The notes: generated from the sequence alone by a model not told the origin. DNA of 64,000 nucleotides from Davidsoniella eucalypti (GCA_004009845.1 RMBW01000079.1:93955-157954), one strand, 5' to 3'. Counted from the first letter of the stretch, positions 31,755 to 43,354 are shown. Translations and numbers: made by a program.

Positions 31755-33505
31755 ATTTATTTTTTGACTTTGAATTGGGGTTCCTTTCTTAGCTGGATTA
31801 ACCACATATACTTATCCTGTCTAAGTTGCCATCAGCAATAGACAAAGGGATTATATAAGGCTGTGTGGCAATAAATACACAATCAGACGAGGGATTCCTA
31901 ACCAGTCTTAACCAAAAGCAAATAACTGTTTTATTCCAAGTCGGTCATAATGACCGTAATTGTGCCAAATACTACAAATTAAACCACGTAAATACCATAG
32001 TTATCGGTTCCATTTTGTCGGCTTCTAGCTTGAAAAACGGAGGAGTTAATCACATCTCGGTATAAGCATATTAGCAAACAAAGTTACCAACTTCCACTGA
32101 AAAGTTTGTATCTCGAAAGCCGAAAATGGCTCTTGGAGCCTGCTTTTTCAACGGTGACTCTAGGTTTTAAAGATCTCATTGATCTAGAGAATAAGAATCA
32201 TTTACAGATATAGGGTTGCATAGGTTCCGTGAAGTTGATGTATGTACGTATTGAGAAAATAAATTACTATGATGAGACATATCGATCGAAAGATACTCCG
32301 GAAAAAGATGGTTGTACGTTGATGTATCCTATATTTATTTTTGACTAACCTATTGTATATGAAATTGCATAAGTAAATGCTGATACTCCTGTATATTCTA
32401 CTGTCTATGATATATCTAGATCGTAAGCCAATATAATTGCTATGTGCTTACTGGATATTGTTTTTACCAGTTTATAGTAGTAACTCATCAAAGACATGTA
32501 GTAGTTGTTGTTATATTGCAAATTAGCAATGACCATTTTAGCCAACTTTGAACTGGGCAAACAATCCTAGTTTTAGGCGCTGACTACCAAATTGTTGAAA
32601 AGCCTACACTATTTCAGATAATCACCCTGCTCATACATCTTGCCTTTTCCTTCATCTTTTATGGCCGTATATACATTTCTGTGATTCATGAAAGAGCTAA
32701 CTAAATCAGGAAAGCGGTGACAAGTTATACAAAAAGCTCATGTACAAAAATATACGGTCTCTTTTTTGAAGCAAGATCTACGTGTTTGCGATAAAATGTC
32801 ACCGCTTTCCCAAATTAGTCACCGCATCGATCTTCTTTCAAGACAGCACCGGTATGTTGCTCTCTTAGAACATCCCCATCGACGCAATAATCATACATTC
32901 TTCCTACTCCACGTCGATTTTGGCCACATTTTGGCCTACACTGTGCCCATGAAACTTATAGAGAGTATGTTGGACCTTGCTGCAAGAATTACCAGGCCAG
33001 AACCAATAATTATCTCTCGAATTCGGCAAGGCGTATAATAACTTGTATTGTGATAACTCTTTACTAGTCTTCCACGGCGGTACGGCAGAATGTTTTGAGT
33101 GAAGTGGTTGAGGCATATAACCGCTTATTTATCTATTAACTACTGCCACTACACAATTGGTGCATATCAATTGGTTAACTAACTTGTTTCCCAGAGCTCC
33201 ATATGCCTTTTGCCTTTTGCTCTAGGTTTTGCAAAGTTTTTATACCTTAGGCTAAAGCTAAGTTAGCTGTTCCTTGTCATAAATTGTGGGTCTCACTTCG
33301 ATAAGATAGTGTTCCCTACACTATTGCGAACGCGCCTAGATTCATCGCACTTTTGAATTTATCGTTCAAACCCACCAACGCACCAGGTCTAATAATTATC
33401 GTGATTGCTTTCAAAATATCAACATATAGACACACCACTCTTTGTTTATATATATACAGCATTCAGATATAGTTTTCTTCTAATATACATTCGACATCAC
33501 CCACG
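31755..33505. other. Gene-poor AT-rich stretch
   Basis: 1.75 kb with no convincing gene. At 32766-33038 an open frame includes LLHVDFGHILAYTVPMKLIE, which loosely recalls the DFG region of lipid kinases of the PI3K type; it could be a relic or chance. At 31914-31970 another frame has QVGHNDRNC, loosely like a transposase zinc knuckle. Neither is called a gene. Confidence 0.5.
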
Positions 33506-34972
33506 ATGTCGGAATCACATCGCCCTGTTCTCAAGATCCACGTCAACACGGCTCGCCACCAATTACCCGATGACACGAAGACCGCTACTCCTTCATCCGC
33601 AACACCAAATAGGGTAATCCTCAAGTCGAAAAGAGCTTCAATATCAGTCCAACCAGATCTAAATAGTGCTTTGCAATCGCCTCTCACGACCACCAAAGCT
33701 GGCCGTCTTTCAAAACCTAGCGCAAAGAAGCGCGAACATGACGAGTATGGTGACGAAGAAATTCCAATATTGGTTTCCGAACCACCATCGAAGCGCAAGA
33801 ATACCAAGCAAAAGCAACATCTCACCCGAGTCAAAATTACGTCAAGACGAACGCCTGTACGACCATTAGGAGATGGCTATGACTCGGAAGCGAGTGACCG
33901 CGAAATCGATCCCTCAGTAGAAGAACAAATCATCTTCCGGATGCTCCCAGGTGAACATTGCGAATATATACGGAAAGCGGTCGAAGATAATAAGATATGC
34001 TCGCGCAAAGATGGAGGCGTTGACTTTCGCATCAGATGGTTCAATGAAGAATCGCAACGAGCTGTTGTCGGCGTGAAAGGGCAACTCTTTGCGGCTGTGT
34101 TATTGGATTTGCCTACGATTACCGAAGGTATGAAGTCGTGGGATCGCAAAGCCTTCATGAAGGCAGCCGACATATCGCAAATCTTATTAGTTTTCAAGCC
34201 TGTTGCCACCGAAGACGAAGCCAAAACTACGCCATTACCATCCATGGTAGAATCGGGGTTCAAGTGGCCACACGGCCTAACTCCTCCCATGCACGACTGC
34301 GTGAAACGTCGTTTTGCAAAGATCATCAGTCGTAAAGAAATCGAGGACAAAGAGGCCGAGGTGGAGCGTCTTCTTGCATCAGATCGAGCCTCACTAGGAA
34401 CTCGGTTTGAATGGGTTGATGATCGACCGCCCAAAACTCCGGCAGATGGAGACATGGATGAAGATGAGGAAGATGCGGAGGGCGATCTCGATGATACCTA
34501 CTTTGCGGACCATACCGTCGGGGCTGCTGAAGACGATGATGATGATCTTGAAGCCATGTTTGAGAAGGAGCTTGAGAATATGAACGCGGTAGACGCTAGT
34601 CCTGCTACTAATGCCGACGTCATCACTCCTACAACGGCTATTGGAAGCACACCTGCGACTCATATTCACGATAGTGTGGAGGATGAAGAGGATGAAGAAG
34701 TCGAGTCAGATGAGGATGACGATGATGACGACGACGATGATGAAATGGACGAAGAGGAGCAAGCCCAGAAGGATGAACAGAACGCTGTCATTGAAGAGGT
34801 TGCTGAGCTCAAGGCTCAACTCAAATCGAAGGAGGCCGACCTTCTCAAGCCACATATCCAGAATTCTGCCATGCTAAAGAAGAGAATCGAGGCCAATGTC
34901 AAGAGTTTAAAGGATGAAATTCGTCTCAAGTTGACTCGTATCAACCAGGAAGAGGAGGAAGAAGACGAGTAA
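33506..34972 (+). CDS. TAF7: Transcription initiation factor TFIID subunit 7 (TAF7)
   Basis: A subunit of TFIID that binds TAF1 and restrains it before promoter release. The gene is intronless, 488 residues. The TAFII55 N-terminal domain spans about residues 125-285: VEEQIIFRMLPGEHCEYIRK, FNEESQRAVVGVKGQLFAAV, DLPTITEGMKSWDRKAFMKA, ISQILLVF and the signature GLTPPMHDCVKRRF. An acidic stretch follows (VESDEDDDDDDDDDEMDEEE, about 410-430), then a C-terminal coiled coil (EEVAELKAQLKSKEADLLK). The start follows a TATA-rich leader. It converges with the mL54 gene. Confidence 0.93.
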   Translation: MSESHRPVLKIHVNTARHQLPDDTKTATPSSATPNRVILKSKRASISVQPDLNSALQSPLTTTKAGRLSKPSAKKREHDEYGDEEIPILVSEPPSKRKNTKQKQHLTRVKITSRRTPVRPLGDGYDSEASDREIDPSVEEQIIFRMLPGEHCEYIRKAVEDNKICSRKDGGVDFRIRWFNEESQRAVVGVKGQLFAAVLLDLPTITEGMKSWDRKAFMKAADISQILLVFKPVATEDEAKTTPLPSMVESGFKWPHGLTPPMHDCVKRRFAKIISRKEIEDKEAEVERLLASDRASLGTRFEWVDDRPPKTPADGDMDEDEEDAEGDLDDTYFADHTVGAAEDDDDDLEAMFEKELENMNAVDASPATNADVITPTTAIGSTPATHIHDSVEDEEDEEVESDEDDDDDDDDDEMDEEEQAQKDEQNAVIEEVAELKAQLKSKEADLLKPHIQNSAMLKKRIEANVKSLKDEIRLKLTRINQEEEEEDE

Positions 34973-35408
34973 TAAGCAATATATATCCTTCCATACGCTT
35001 GTCAAGGCATAGTGTATCAATCTGTGTCACAGGTATTGTGTCATTTCGTATCATTTCTCTACATTATTATTGTTTTTATAAGGGATACCCCACGGGTTTA
35101 TGGTTGGCAAAAGGACTTTTCTTGATAATTTTTTCAATGGGTTAGCTATGATCTGCGATATTTTCTTTCAATAGTTATAGGCTATAAACTGCATATAATT
35201 ATAATCACTTCATCTGCTCCCACGTCGTTTTTGGTTGATATGATAAGGGTATGAGAAATGGCAGTCTCTCATAGATGCCCGGTATTTTGAATACAAAGAA
35301 ATAGTAATGTTACATAGGATGTCGAAAGTGTTGTACAATGTATGGCCAAGGCTAGTGCCGTCTTCCTTGGACCAAGCTCTATCTCTGCTATCACACCTGA
35401 CTTCATAT
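34973..35408. other. Convergent 3' region between TAF7 and mL54
   Basis: AT-rich 3' UTR sequence for both genes. No additional gene. Confidence 0.55.
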
Positions 35409-36072
35409 TTACATGGTCTTGAGGTAATTGGCCTCCTTGATCTTAGCCTTGCGGTCCTTGCGAATAGCCCTCTTAAGCTCTGACCGAGCTTCGAGAGATT
35501 CCAAAGTGGTTTCAAAGCCGCCATCAGTAGAGCCAGGCAGATTGATTGACTGTTCGTGTAGGGGAATTTTAGGTGCGAAGTGGGATAGATCACCAGAAGC
35601 TATTAGATCAGCCTCGAGTTTTCTGGCTTTCTTAGCAGCAATACGACGCTGCTTCTTCGATTTGGCTATAAATGAAAGAAGATAGCATGATTAGTAGCTG
35701 AAAATGGGGGTAATCATTGTATAAATAGTACATACAGAACTCAATGGCAGCGAGATCATCAGACTCATCCTGAATTTTCTCCTTCACTTCTAGACAGTTC
35801 CACAGCCATTCAGGGTACGCCTCGTCTGGGAGGGCCACGGGATCCTGCTTGCCATTAAGGTAGTTCAAGCCGGTCAAGACGGTCCCGGCAGGACATGAAG
35901 AACCCAATGTGCTAGAACTAGCAGAGGCATCTGGAGTGGTCGTCGCCTGGGGTGTATCGGCGGAAACAGAGGCGGCGGCAGAACTGCGTATAGTCGAGGC
36001 TGAGAAGGTGCGCATGGTGATTGGCTGGCGCGCTACAGCCACGGCGCGGAAGAGACAGTTCCGGACAATCAT
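35409..36072 (-). CDS. MRPL37: Mitochondrial large ribosomal subunit protein mL54
   Basis: Exons 35736-36072 and 35409-35665 (70-bp intron GTATGT...TATAG) encode 197 residues. The first 45 or so residues form a mitochondrial presequence rich in Arg, Ser and Ala (MIVRNCLFRAVAVARQPITM). The family core is CPAGTVLTGLNYLNGKQDPV, PDEAYPEWLW, then, across the splice, a Lys/Arg-rich tail (SKSKKQRRIAAKKARKLEA), as in yeast MrpL37 and human MRPL54. The length fits fungal members. Confidence 0.88.
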
Positions 36073-36860
36073 GATTGTGTGATTTTTGTGTTGGCGTGGA
36101 CGAGATGGAATGATGTCAGATCGGCCACCTCAAATGCTCTCTTCCAGTGTGTGCTTTGTCCCGCCGTTGGTTAAGTCGATTGGAAAATCTTCGGCGGCTA
36201 TGGCGTCTATTCGAGCACGAGCCGCGGGTTAAGCGCTATCATGGGGTTTACTGATAAGATGTCTGTTTAGGGTTTAACCCTCTGTAGTTGCTGATGATCA
36301 GTTAGAAATACGTACAGTCAAGTTGACGAAATGGACAAACACACATTCCAAATTCTTTCACATGCGGCTGAGCGGTGTTGCTACTGTAAAAGGGATGGAT
36401 ACCAAACTAGTCTGAGCAGTCCCAGATACTAGGAACATTGGTGCCAGAAAACACGGCCTCGCTCGGAGTCAAAAAGGAGCTCTTAGATATATCTCTAGAC
36501 TATAAATAACATCATCATCATCATCAGATGTGGCTCAGCTGATGAGATACATTTATGAATTATACTATATATGAAGGTCTCTATCCTACTGACTCATAAA
36601 ACAACAAATCGAAATCAAAGTTACTATCCACTAGCAGATAGGTCGATCGTTTATGAGAATGATACATAGATTCCATGCGTGACATAGGAGCCTGGTGCCT
36701 TCGACCTATGCCGTTTTCAAAAAAGTCACTGCGACTGGATTCGCAAATAATTGAATTGAGTGGTTTGATTATGGGCCTAATCTGTCTGGGATCTGGTATC
36801 CGATATATGATCTGTACTGGTATATGCCGTGATGACTGCTAAACTCGAAGAGCGTAATGT
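36073..36860. other. Intergenic region with an LTR-like repeat
   Basis: It lies between mL54 and the complex I gene. Apart from the repeat at 36374-36531 and a (cat)n run at 36511-36525, nothing is recognised. Confidence 0.55.
36374..36531 (+). repeat. LTR-like dispersed repeat, copy 1
   Basis: Begins tgttgctactgtaaaaggga and ends in gactataaataacatcatca. A shorter copy with the same blocks (gtaaaagggatggat, aaggagctcttagat, atctctagactataaata) lies at 61029-61138. The TGTTG start and TATAAATA box suggest a solo LTR fragment, but no matching end or target duplication was found. Confidence 0.5.
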
Positions 36861-37235
36861 TCACTTCTGATCTTCCTGTTTCTTGATGTAGTTAAGCTGC
36901 TGGAACAGAGGGCCAGTAACCTTCTTCTCCTTTAGGAGGGTGAGATAGCGTTCTATAATTTCGTATTAGTATGATATGTAGAAACATAACTTGGGAGAAG
37001 TAAACTGACCTCTAAGATGACCGCAGTTCTCGAGATGGTTGACACCTTCCCGCATGTAGCACTTTCCCAATTCCTCGCCAACAAGACGGACCATCATAGC
37101 TCCGACCCACTGCTCGCGAATGATAGCATCCTGTGCGGCCTTGAACGCAGCATGGTCGTCGTAGTCCACACCATCGAAGGTGGGCGGAACTTTCGGCTTC
37201 TGAGCCAAGAACATTTCAGACTCGGGAGTAGGCAT
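36861..37235 (-). CDS. NADH:ubiquinone oxidoreductase subunit, NDUFB10/PDSW type (12 kDa)
   Basis: An accessory subunit of respiratory complex I on the inner-membrane arm. Exons 37010-37235 and 36861-36952 (57-bp intron GTCAGT...TATAG) encode 105 residues. The start MPTPESEMFLAQKPKVPPTF and the core REQWVGAMMVRLVGEELGKC with CYMREGVNHLENCGHLRERY match the 12-kDa subunit of filamentous fungi, including the paired Cys residues expected for CHCH-like disulfides. There is no cleavable presequence, which fits this family. The upstream region is a short shared promoter. Confidence 0.82.
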
Positions 37236-37891
37236 TGTAGGCGAATTTAGTTAGATGACCGGGATTAGCGTGCTTTTCTTTTAGGTACGTCAGGCACAAG
37301 TGAAAAAAAAGAAAAACAAGACTGCGGCGACTATATCGGGGTCGACGAGAAAATTCGGTGCTGATAGGCCGGTACCTAGAAAGGCTGTGGTTCCCGAGCT
37401 TTGGCGGAGCTAATCGAAAATGTGTAGGCGCTGACTGGCTAGTGGGTTTAACAAGGCTGGACGCGAGTTTTAATTTTTTAGCGCCTTGAATGTCAGGCGA
37501 ATGTTGCCCATTTTTTTTTTGCTTTTTTCTCTTTTTAAATTACCTTCTGGAAATTCTTGAACAAAGCACTAAAATCGAAACTAGTCCCAATTGTGCCTCT
37601 TATCTTGACCGCTTTGTCCGCGGCCCGCTAAAAAGTTCTACAGACCCACCGACTTTCGGCAGAAAAAAAAATTCACTCAGCCAACCTGGTCGCAACCTGA
37701 GCGCAGTTTAAAACGTAGCCCATCTGCCTTCTTCATCGGTTTTATTTTTACTGCAAACCTTTCCTTCTTCATCCCTCAACCTTTCCATTCTCTCAATTTT
37801 GTTGCTTAATACCCCCTCAACAAGTCTTTGTTTGTAATAATACTTTGTCCTTTCACCCCTATATACCCCTTCATTTCACATAATCGCAAAC
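37236..37891. other. Divergent promoter between the complex I subunit and the nucleolin-like gene
   Basis: The right half is strongly pyrimidine-rich (cttcttcatccctcaacc), the usual leader of highly expressed fungal genes. No gene. Confidence 0.55.
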
Positions 37892-39345
37892 ATGGGTAAG
37901 TCCAAGTCTGTTGAGAAGTCTTCCAAGAAGGCTGGGTCCGTCGCCGTTACCAAGGCCGAGGTTCCCGCCAAGAAGACCAAGGCCGTCAAGGTCGAGAAGA
38001 AGTCAAAGAAGTCTAAGAAGGAGGAGTCTTCTTCCGAAGAGTCCTCTTCCGAGTCTGAGTCTTCCGAGTCTGAGTCCGAGCCCGAGTCTGAGGAGGAGGA
38101 GAAGCCTGCCCCCAAGACCAACGGCAAGGCTGCCAAGAAGGTCGAGGCCAAGAGCTCCGATTCTGAGTCTGACTCCAACTCTGACTCCGAGTCTGAGGCT
38201 GAGAAGCCCGCCGCCAAGGGAGAGAAGGTATGTCTATTCACTCTTTACCCCAGCCCACATCAAACACTCATACTAACATTCATCCATTAATAGAAGGCTG
38301 AGTCTGAGTCTAATTCTGACTCCGATTCTTCCGACTCTTCGGACGATTCTGATAACGAGGAGGAGAAGAAGGAGGAGCCCAAGGAGGAGTCCAAGAAGCG
38401 CAAGGCTGAGGATTTCGCCGAGGAGGAGGCCCCTAAGAAGGCCAAGACCGAGGAAGGTGGTTCTACCCTGTTCGCCGGTAGACTGAGCTGGAACCTAGAC
38501 GACGAGTCCCTAAAGGATGCCTTCAAGTCCTTCGCTGGTCTGATTAGTGCTCGCATCGTCACCCACAAGGACTCTGGCCGTAGCCGTGGTTTCGGTTACG
38601 TCGACTTCGACACCCCTGCCAACGCCGCCATTGCCCTTGAGGCCATGCAGGGTGCTGAGCTTGACGGCCGCCCCATCTTTCTGGATGCTTCTTCCGGCAA
38701 GCCTGCTGGTGACAACCAGAACCGCGCCCAGGATCGCGCCGCTCGCCACGGTGACACTGTCAGCCCCGAGTCCGACACTCTGTTCGTCGGTAACCTGCCT
38801 TTCGATATCTCTCAGGACGAGGTCCGCGACTTCTTCGCCGAGATTGGTGAGGTCACCTCCGTCCGCCTGCCTACCGACCCGTAAGTTCTCTTCCTATCTC
38901 GAGCTCTTTTGTGTAAATCTACATGAAACAAAGTACTAACATTCGAAATAGTGAATCCGGTAACCTGAAGGGCTTCGGCTACGTGTCCTTCGCTGACATT
39001 GAGGATGCTAAGAAGGCCTTCTCTTCCAAGAACGGTGGTCTGCTCGGCCCCGGCCGTGCTGCCCGTGCTATCCGTCTGGACTTTGCTTCCCAACGTCCTC
39101 CCCGTGAGGGTGGTGGTGGTGGCGGCGGTGGCGGCTTCGGTGGTCGCGGTGGTGGTCGCGGTGGCGGTCGTGGCGGCTTCGGTGGCCGTGGCGGTGGTCG
39201 TGGTGGTGGCCGCGGTGACTTCGGTGGTCGCGGCGGTGGTCGTGGCGGTGGCCGTGGTAGCTTCGGTGGCCGTGGCGGTGGTCGCGGCGGTGCCCGCATC
39301 GACTTTGCCGGTACTGGTGCCAATAAGATCACCTTCGATGACTAA
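37892..39345 (+). CDS. NSR1: Nucleolin-like nucleolar RNA-binding protein (Nsr1/Gar2 family)
   Basis: Acts in pre-rRNA processing and ribosome assembly in the nucleolus. Exons 37892-38227, 38294-38880 and 38952-39345 give 438 residues. The N-terminus alternates Lys-rich blocks with Ser/Glu runs (EESSSEESSSESESSESESE), typical casein kinase 2 targets. Two RNA-recognition motifs follow: STLFAGRLSWNLDDESLKDA with RGFGYVDFDT, and DTLFVGNLPFDISQDEVRDF with KGFGYVSFAD. The C-terminus is a glycine/arginine RGG domain of about 65 residues (FGGRGGGRGGGRG repeats). Domain order matches yeast Nsr1 exactly. The C-rich, biased codon use suggests high expression. Confidence 0.93.
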
Positions 39346-40440
39346 ACGTCTTCACTCCATGAGTGATCATACTGCCACGAGAAAAAAAGCTATTCTTCGG
39401 GCATGCTGGGGAGTTTTGAGGTTTTTACTTTTTGTATTGGGAGTTCTGTGGGACATAATGGGATCTGTTATTAGCGTGTCTAAGAAAGGTCACTTCATTC
39501 AGCTGAGTGAAGATATCTTTGAAAGGACCTGGATGGCGTCGTCTTGTCTTTTGAGAAAAAGAAAAAAACAATCATTTGGGCATCTTCTGTGGGCTTAACG
39601 TGGGAATTTGTTGGTTTATCACTGAGGCATTCTGTCGGCTGCTATACTCGTGGGGCAAGGAACATTCACTCGTTATATTATTTTGCGGGCGTGGGCTTTG
39701 ATTTACTGAGGGCACCTGGGGGCTTAAGAAGAGATAAACTCTCAACTGAATCGTTGGCTATATCGATTTCACTTGTAATGAGTGAATCGGCTACTGTGGG
39801 CTCTTGATGTTGGACTACTATGATCTTTCTTGTCGCTTCCACTATCTCGCGAGATAAAAGGAACAAAACGATAGGCTTCTTGGGGTACCTAGAGAACCAC
39901 AATTCTCTCCTAAAAGACTAAAAAAAATACGTGGCATACCTAAAGATAAAGGATGGTAGCCTTTTCTCGGCGATGGGTCACTACTGAGGGCTTTCTTTTT
40001 TGTGTGGGTGATATATCTCATTTTATACCTTTCGCGTTGGACGGACTAGAGCTTACTAGCGTTTCTGTCATCCCCCCCCTATTTCCCGTATGTATTTGTT
40101 TTTCTCTTTTTATGCGGGACTTTGAAATGTTTTCATGGGTTGTTTATGCGTTTTATGTTCTTCTTTACTGCATCATGGGTTTTTTTGCTCTGATAGTGTT
40201 CAGGGCTAAGGCGTTGGTGGCTATTGAAAAAAAAAGAATTGCCTCTTTTGCTTAATAAAATATATGAAAGAATTAGAAAGAATATCGTTCCCTTAAATGA
40301 CTGTGTAACGTTGGTACATCCATAGATACTTTGTCTTTACATATTCCTGTGAGGGTTGGCTGATAGAGTGTGTACTAATCTTTTTGAATTCTAATTATAT
40401 GTTCTAATATTACAATGGTCTATGTGGTTTTTCTTTTTCA
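39346..40440. other. Intergenic region after the nucleolin-like gene
   Basis: 1.1 kb, T-rich. The open frames 39544-39807 and 39953-40255 have no recognisable domain and are probably UTR or spacer. Confidence 0.5.
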
Positions 40441-42948
40441 CTAACTAGACTGGGTATTCCCGTTCGAGGGTATATGGTCGTCTCGTATGCCCCAACTTCC
40501 AACTATTGACATTGCGTCCTCTCCGCCATCATATAATCTCTCGTCTCCCAGAGTATCTGACAGGCAATGCCATGGATCACGACTACCTCCCCACTTCAAT
40601 AGATTCTCTTTTAGATGCTCACCACGTTCACGGCTGATAGCAGCGCCATTCTCACCAGCATCGAAGACTTTGCGCCACACACGTTCGGCTAGCACTCGAT
40701 CGAAGAGATAACTGTAGTATGTTGAGCCGTAGCCAAACAAGTGTCCGAAGAATCCTTGCCAGCAAGTGGAGGGCGGGTCTGCAGGGCCGACGGTGTATTT
40801 GTTCTCTAGTTCGTGGAAGATGCGAGTTGATTCGAAACCGGGATCAGAAGCTGCAGATGAGTGATAGACTTGGTCAAGCATGGCTAGAACGAGTTGATGC
40901 TCTGTATCGAAGCCCTCGAAGAGCTTGAGGTGGCGGATCTTGTCGCGGGCCAGATCGTAAGGTAATGGAGCGTCTGTCTTCCAGTGCCGGGCGAAGAGAC
41001 CAAGAACCGTCGGGTCGGCAGCAAAATGCTCCATCAAAGTAGACGGCAACTCCGCAAGATCGGTAGCGCAACGAGTTCCTGCAACGTTCTGGAACGACGT
41101 GCGGGCCAGTACAGAGTGAATGGCATGGCCCATCTCATGGAAGAGTGTCTCGACCTGGTGCCATGTCAAAAACGCAGGCTCGTTGCGCAATGACTTGTTC
41201 TTGGGAAAATCGCACACAAGAGCAATGGTTGGGATTTGGAATACTGAGCCGCCGCGGTTCTGAGACGCCATGCCATCTGTGGCGATTTCCTGTGGGGTTT
41301 CGAAGCTGGGGAGGCCAGGGATATTGGCAACCTCGGCGGCGAGCTCAGCGACCTCTTCGGGGAGAATCTCGCGCGAGCAGCGGAGAGTGTAGTGGGCTGG
41401 GTTCGGTGCCTTGTCTGGGCGGTAGAAAAGATCACAGTATAGGACTGCAATCCGGCTGCCCGACTCATCGATGACGTCAAGACGACGCACATCGGGATGC
41501 CAGGTCTCACCAGGCTCGCTTTCAACGGGCATGAACCGAATTCCGTACAGACGAGTGAACAGGCGAGATAGACCCTGCATGACAGTACCAACAGATAGGT
41601 AAGCAGATAGTTGGTCGTCGTGCTTGGATTTGCTACGCATATCCATGCGTATGCTGTCGATACACAAGTCCTTGTCCCATGCATATAACTTAGCAGATGC
41701 GTCACCAGTGATTTGGCGCTTCCGCTCTTGTAACATGGCTACCTCATGTTGGATTGTTGGGGCGTTGTGTTTTTGAAGTGCGTGAAGGAATTTCATGACT
41801 TCTAGCGGCGTCTTGGCCATCATACGGTCTTTGAGTGCGTGGTGACCATAACTTTCGAAGCCTGCAAGTTGTGCAAGCTCGGCGCGTTGACGGAGCATGT
41901 TCTCCAAATTGTTGATAGTAGCAGGAGAGGCAGTCCGTCCGGCAATGTATATAGACTTTCTGACATCGCTATCGCGGACGCTCCGTAGAGCTGCGGCTGC
42001 TTCGCCGCCCATAAGCGGGAGTTCGAGCTGCCCGTTCATCGTGAGATGTGATGCAATCTGTGGGTTGAGGCCGGCAAACCGAGATGATGGCAATCTCAAA
42101 TATGGGATTGCAGGACGGGCCTCGGTAATGAAGCGGTTACCATATTCGCTAATCTTCTGGGATATATCGACAAAACGCTGGCGCTGTTTCTTAGGCAAGT
42201 GGATGCCTGATTTCTCAAAGTCATTCTTGAGAATGTTAGCGACCATGCGCTCTTCTTCCGACCATGAGGCGAGAATCTCTGGCATGCTCATGGCTATGGT
42301 GAGCTGGTCGTTCAAGCCACGGGTGGTGTTGAGTTGGTTCATGTACTGGTAGGCCATGGCCCAAGCTTGGTGAGCAGCAGATTGTATTCTATTGTCTGGA
42401 TGTGTCATACGGACAAAGTCGCTCAGATCTAAAACTCTGCAAAGAAGATCGCTGAGACGGTCTAACTCTCTAACAATGCCCCGATACTCCTCGACGCTTT
42501 GGGCAGCAAGAATCTTAGCAACGACAGCCTTTGCCCGCTCAATATTTTGATGGGAGAACTCGATAAAGCCTTCTGGACTTGTGAGGAAGCTGTTCTTGAA
42601 GAGACCGACGCTCCGCCGTGTCCATCCGGCAAGTGACGCCCGCAGTGAAGACGAGCTCACGTCGAAGACCTCGCGTAACAAGGCATCGTCGTGTGTATTT
42701 GAGACCGATGCATTAGCAGGTGTTGAGAAAGATGCCGAGGCAGTAGACTCCGTAGAAAGATAGCGTCGCTGTGCGAGTGATGCCGGCCTCAAATAAGAGG
42801 CTGCCGGGGAACGCCATGTTGATATCGGCCGTGATGGTAATGAGGCTTGTCGCAAAGCTTGATGACTAAATTGCCGATGTGTACACTGTGAGCAAGTCCA
42901 GCCCCGAGGCGCTGATTTAGCTGCATGTGACAGCCGGCCTTTGATCAT
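40441..42948 (-). CDS. OCT1: Mitochondrial intermediate peptidase
   Basis: A matrix metallopeptidase (M3 family) that removes an octapeptide after the first presequence cleavage. The gene is intronless, 835 residues. The N-terminus is a long basic presequence (MIKGRLSHAAKSAPRGWTCS; later RQASLPSRPISTWRS). The zinc site is FHEMGHAIHSVLARTSFQN at residues about 603-621, with the second Glu downstream in LPSTLMEHFA. The conserved C-terminal region includes FGYGSTYYSYLFDRVLAERV. Length fits fungal Oct1 (about 780-840). A single exon of this size is notable among intron-bearing neighbours. Confidence 0.94.
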   Translation of the reverse strand: MIKGRLSHAAKSAPRGWTCSQCTHRQFSHQALRQASLPSRPISTWRSPAASYLRPASLAQRRYLSTESTASASFSTPANASVSNTHDDALLREVFDVSSSSLRASLAGWTRRSVGLFKNSFLTSPEGFIEFSHQNIERAKAVVAKILAAQSVEEYRGIVRELDRLSDLLCRVLDLSDFVRMTHPDNRIQSAAHQAWAMAYQYMNQLNTTRGLNDQLTIAMSMPEILASWSEEERMVANILKNDFEKSGIHLPKKQRQRFVDISQKISEYGNRFITEARPAIPYLRLPSSRFAGLNPQIASHLTMNGQLELPLMGGEAAAALRSVRDSDVRKSIYIAGRTASPATINNLENMLRQRAELAQLAGFESYGHHALKDRMMAKTPLEVMKFLHALQKHNAPTIQHEVAMLQERKRQITGDASAKLYAWDKDLCIDSIRMDMRSKSKHDDQLSAYLSVGTVMQGLSRLFTRLYGIRFMPVESEPGETWHPDVRRLDVIDESGSRIAVLYCDLFYRPDKAPNPAHYTLRCSREILPEEVAELAAEVANIPGLPSFETPQEIATDGMASQNRGGSVFQIPTIALVCDFPKNKSLRNEPAFLTWHQVETLFHEMGHAIHSVLARTSFQNVAGTRCATDLAELPSTLMEHFAADPTVLGLFARHWKTDAPLPYDLARDKIRHLKLFEGFDTEHQLVLAMLDQVYHSSAASDPGFESTRIFHELENKYTVGPADPPSTCWQGFFGHLFGYGSTYYSYLFDRVLAERVWRKVFDAGENGAAISRERGEHLKENLLKWGGSRDPWHCLSDTLGDERLYDGGEDAMSIVGSWGIRDDHIPSNGNTQSS

Positions 42949-43354
42949 TATGTGAGCCGGATAAGCGTGCCTTTCGCGACCAACCTATATGTTGATGTCA
43001 GAGCAAGCAATAACAGAGCCTCTGAGTTCTCACACTAGAATCAACTTTCACAGGCCTGATTCCATGCCCCACATTTCCGTACTTTACCTACCCACTCTCT
43101 CTTTCCTAAATAAGTTTAACCTACCATTCTTGAATCTGTATATGTACTTAGCTTACAGCTAAGTTAGGCTTGACATGGCCACAGCCGACAATTAACCGAC
43201 AGCCAACTGGGTTCCCTCAGTGCTACTATCACCGGAAATATTCTCAGAACCGGCTGTTTGTGGTGTTTTTGCTCTGATTTCTGGAGCCGTGAAACTCCGA
43301 CTTCTCGATATCGTCTCTTCAATTGCATCGTTTCTACGTGCATAGTTGTCCATC
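42949..43354. promoter_or_regulatory. Bidirectional promoter of OCT1 and MIC26
   Basis: A 406-bp gap between divergent starts of two mitochondrial protein genes. It is CT-rich on the plus side and contains no clear TATA box near either start. Confidence 0.5.

Noticed and set aside
31865..32065. Frame with a QVGHNDRNC zinc-knuckle-like stretch
   Set aside because: Lacks the first Cys pair of a knuckle and has no transposase domain around it.
36511..36525. (cat)n run considered as the start of a CRISPR-like or minisatellite array
   Set aside because: Only a simple trinucleotide microsatellite; no spacers or longer repeat units.
38979..39332. Proline/arginine-rich minus-strand frame opposite the RGG domain
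   Set aside because: It is the complement of GGT/CGT repeats in the nucleolin-like gene.
39953..40255. 100-codon plus-strand frame with hydrophobic segments
   Set aside because: T-rich spacer gives hydrophobic codons by chance; no motif, leader or neighbouring exon supports it.
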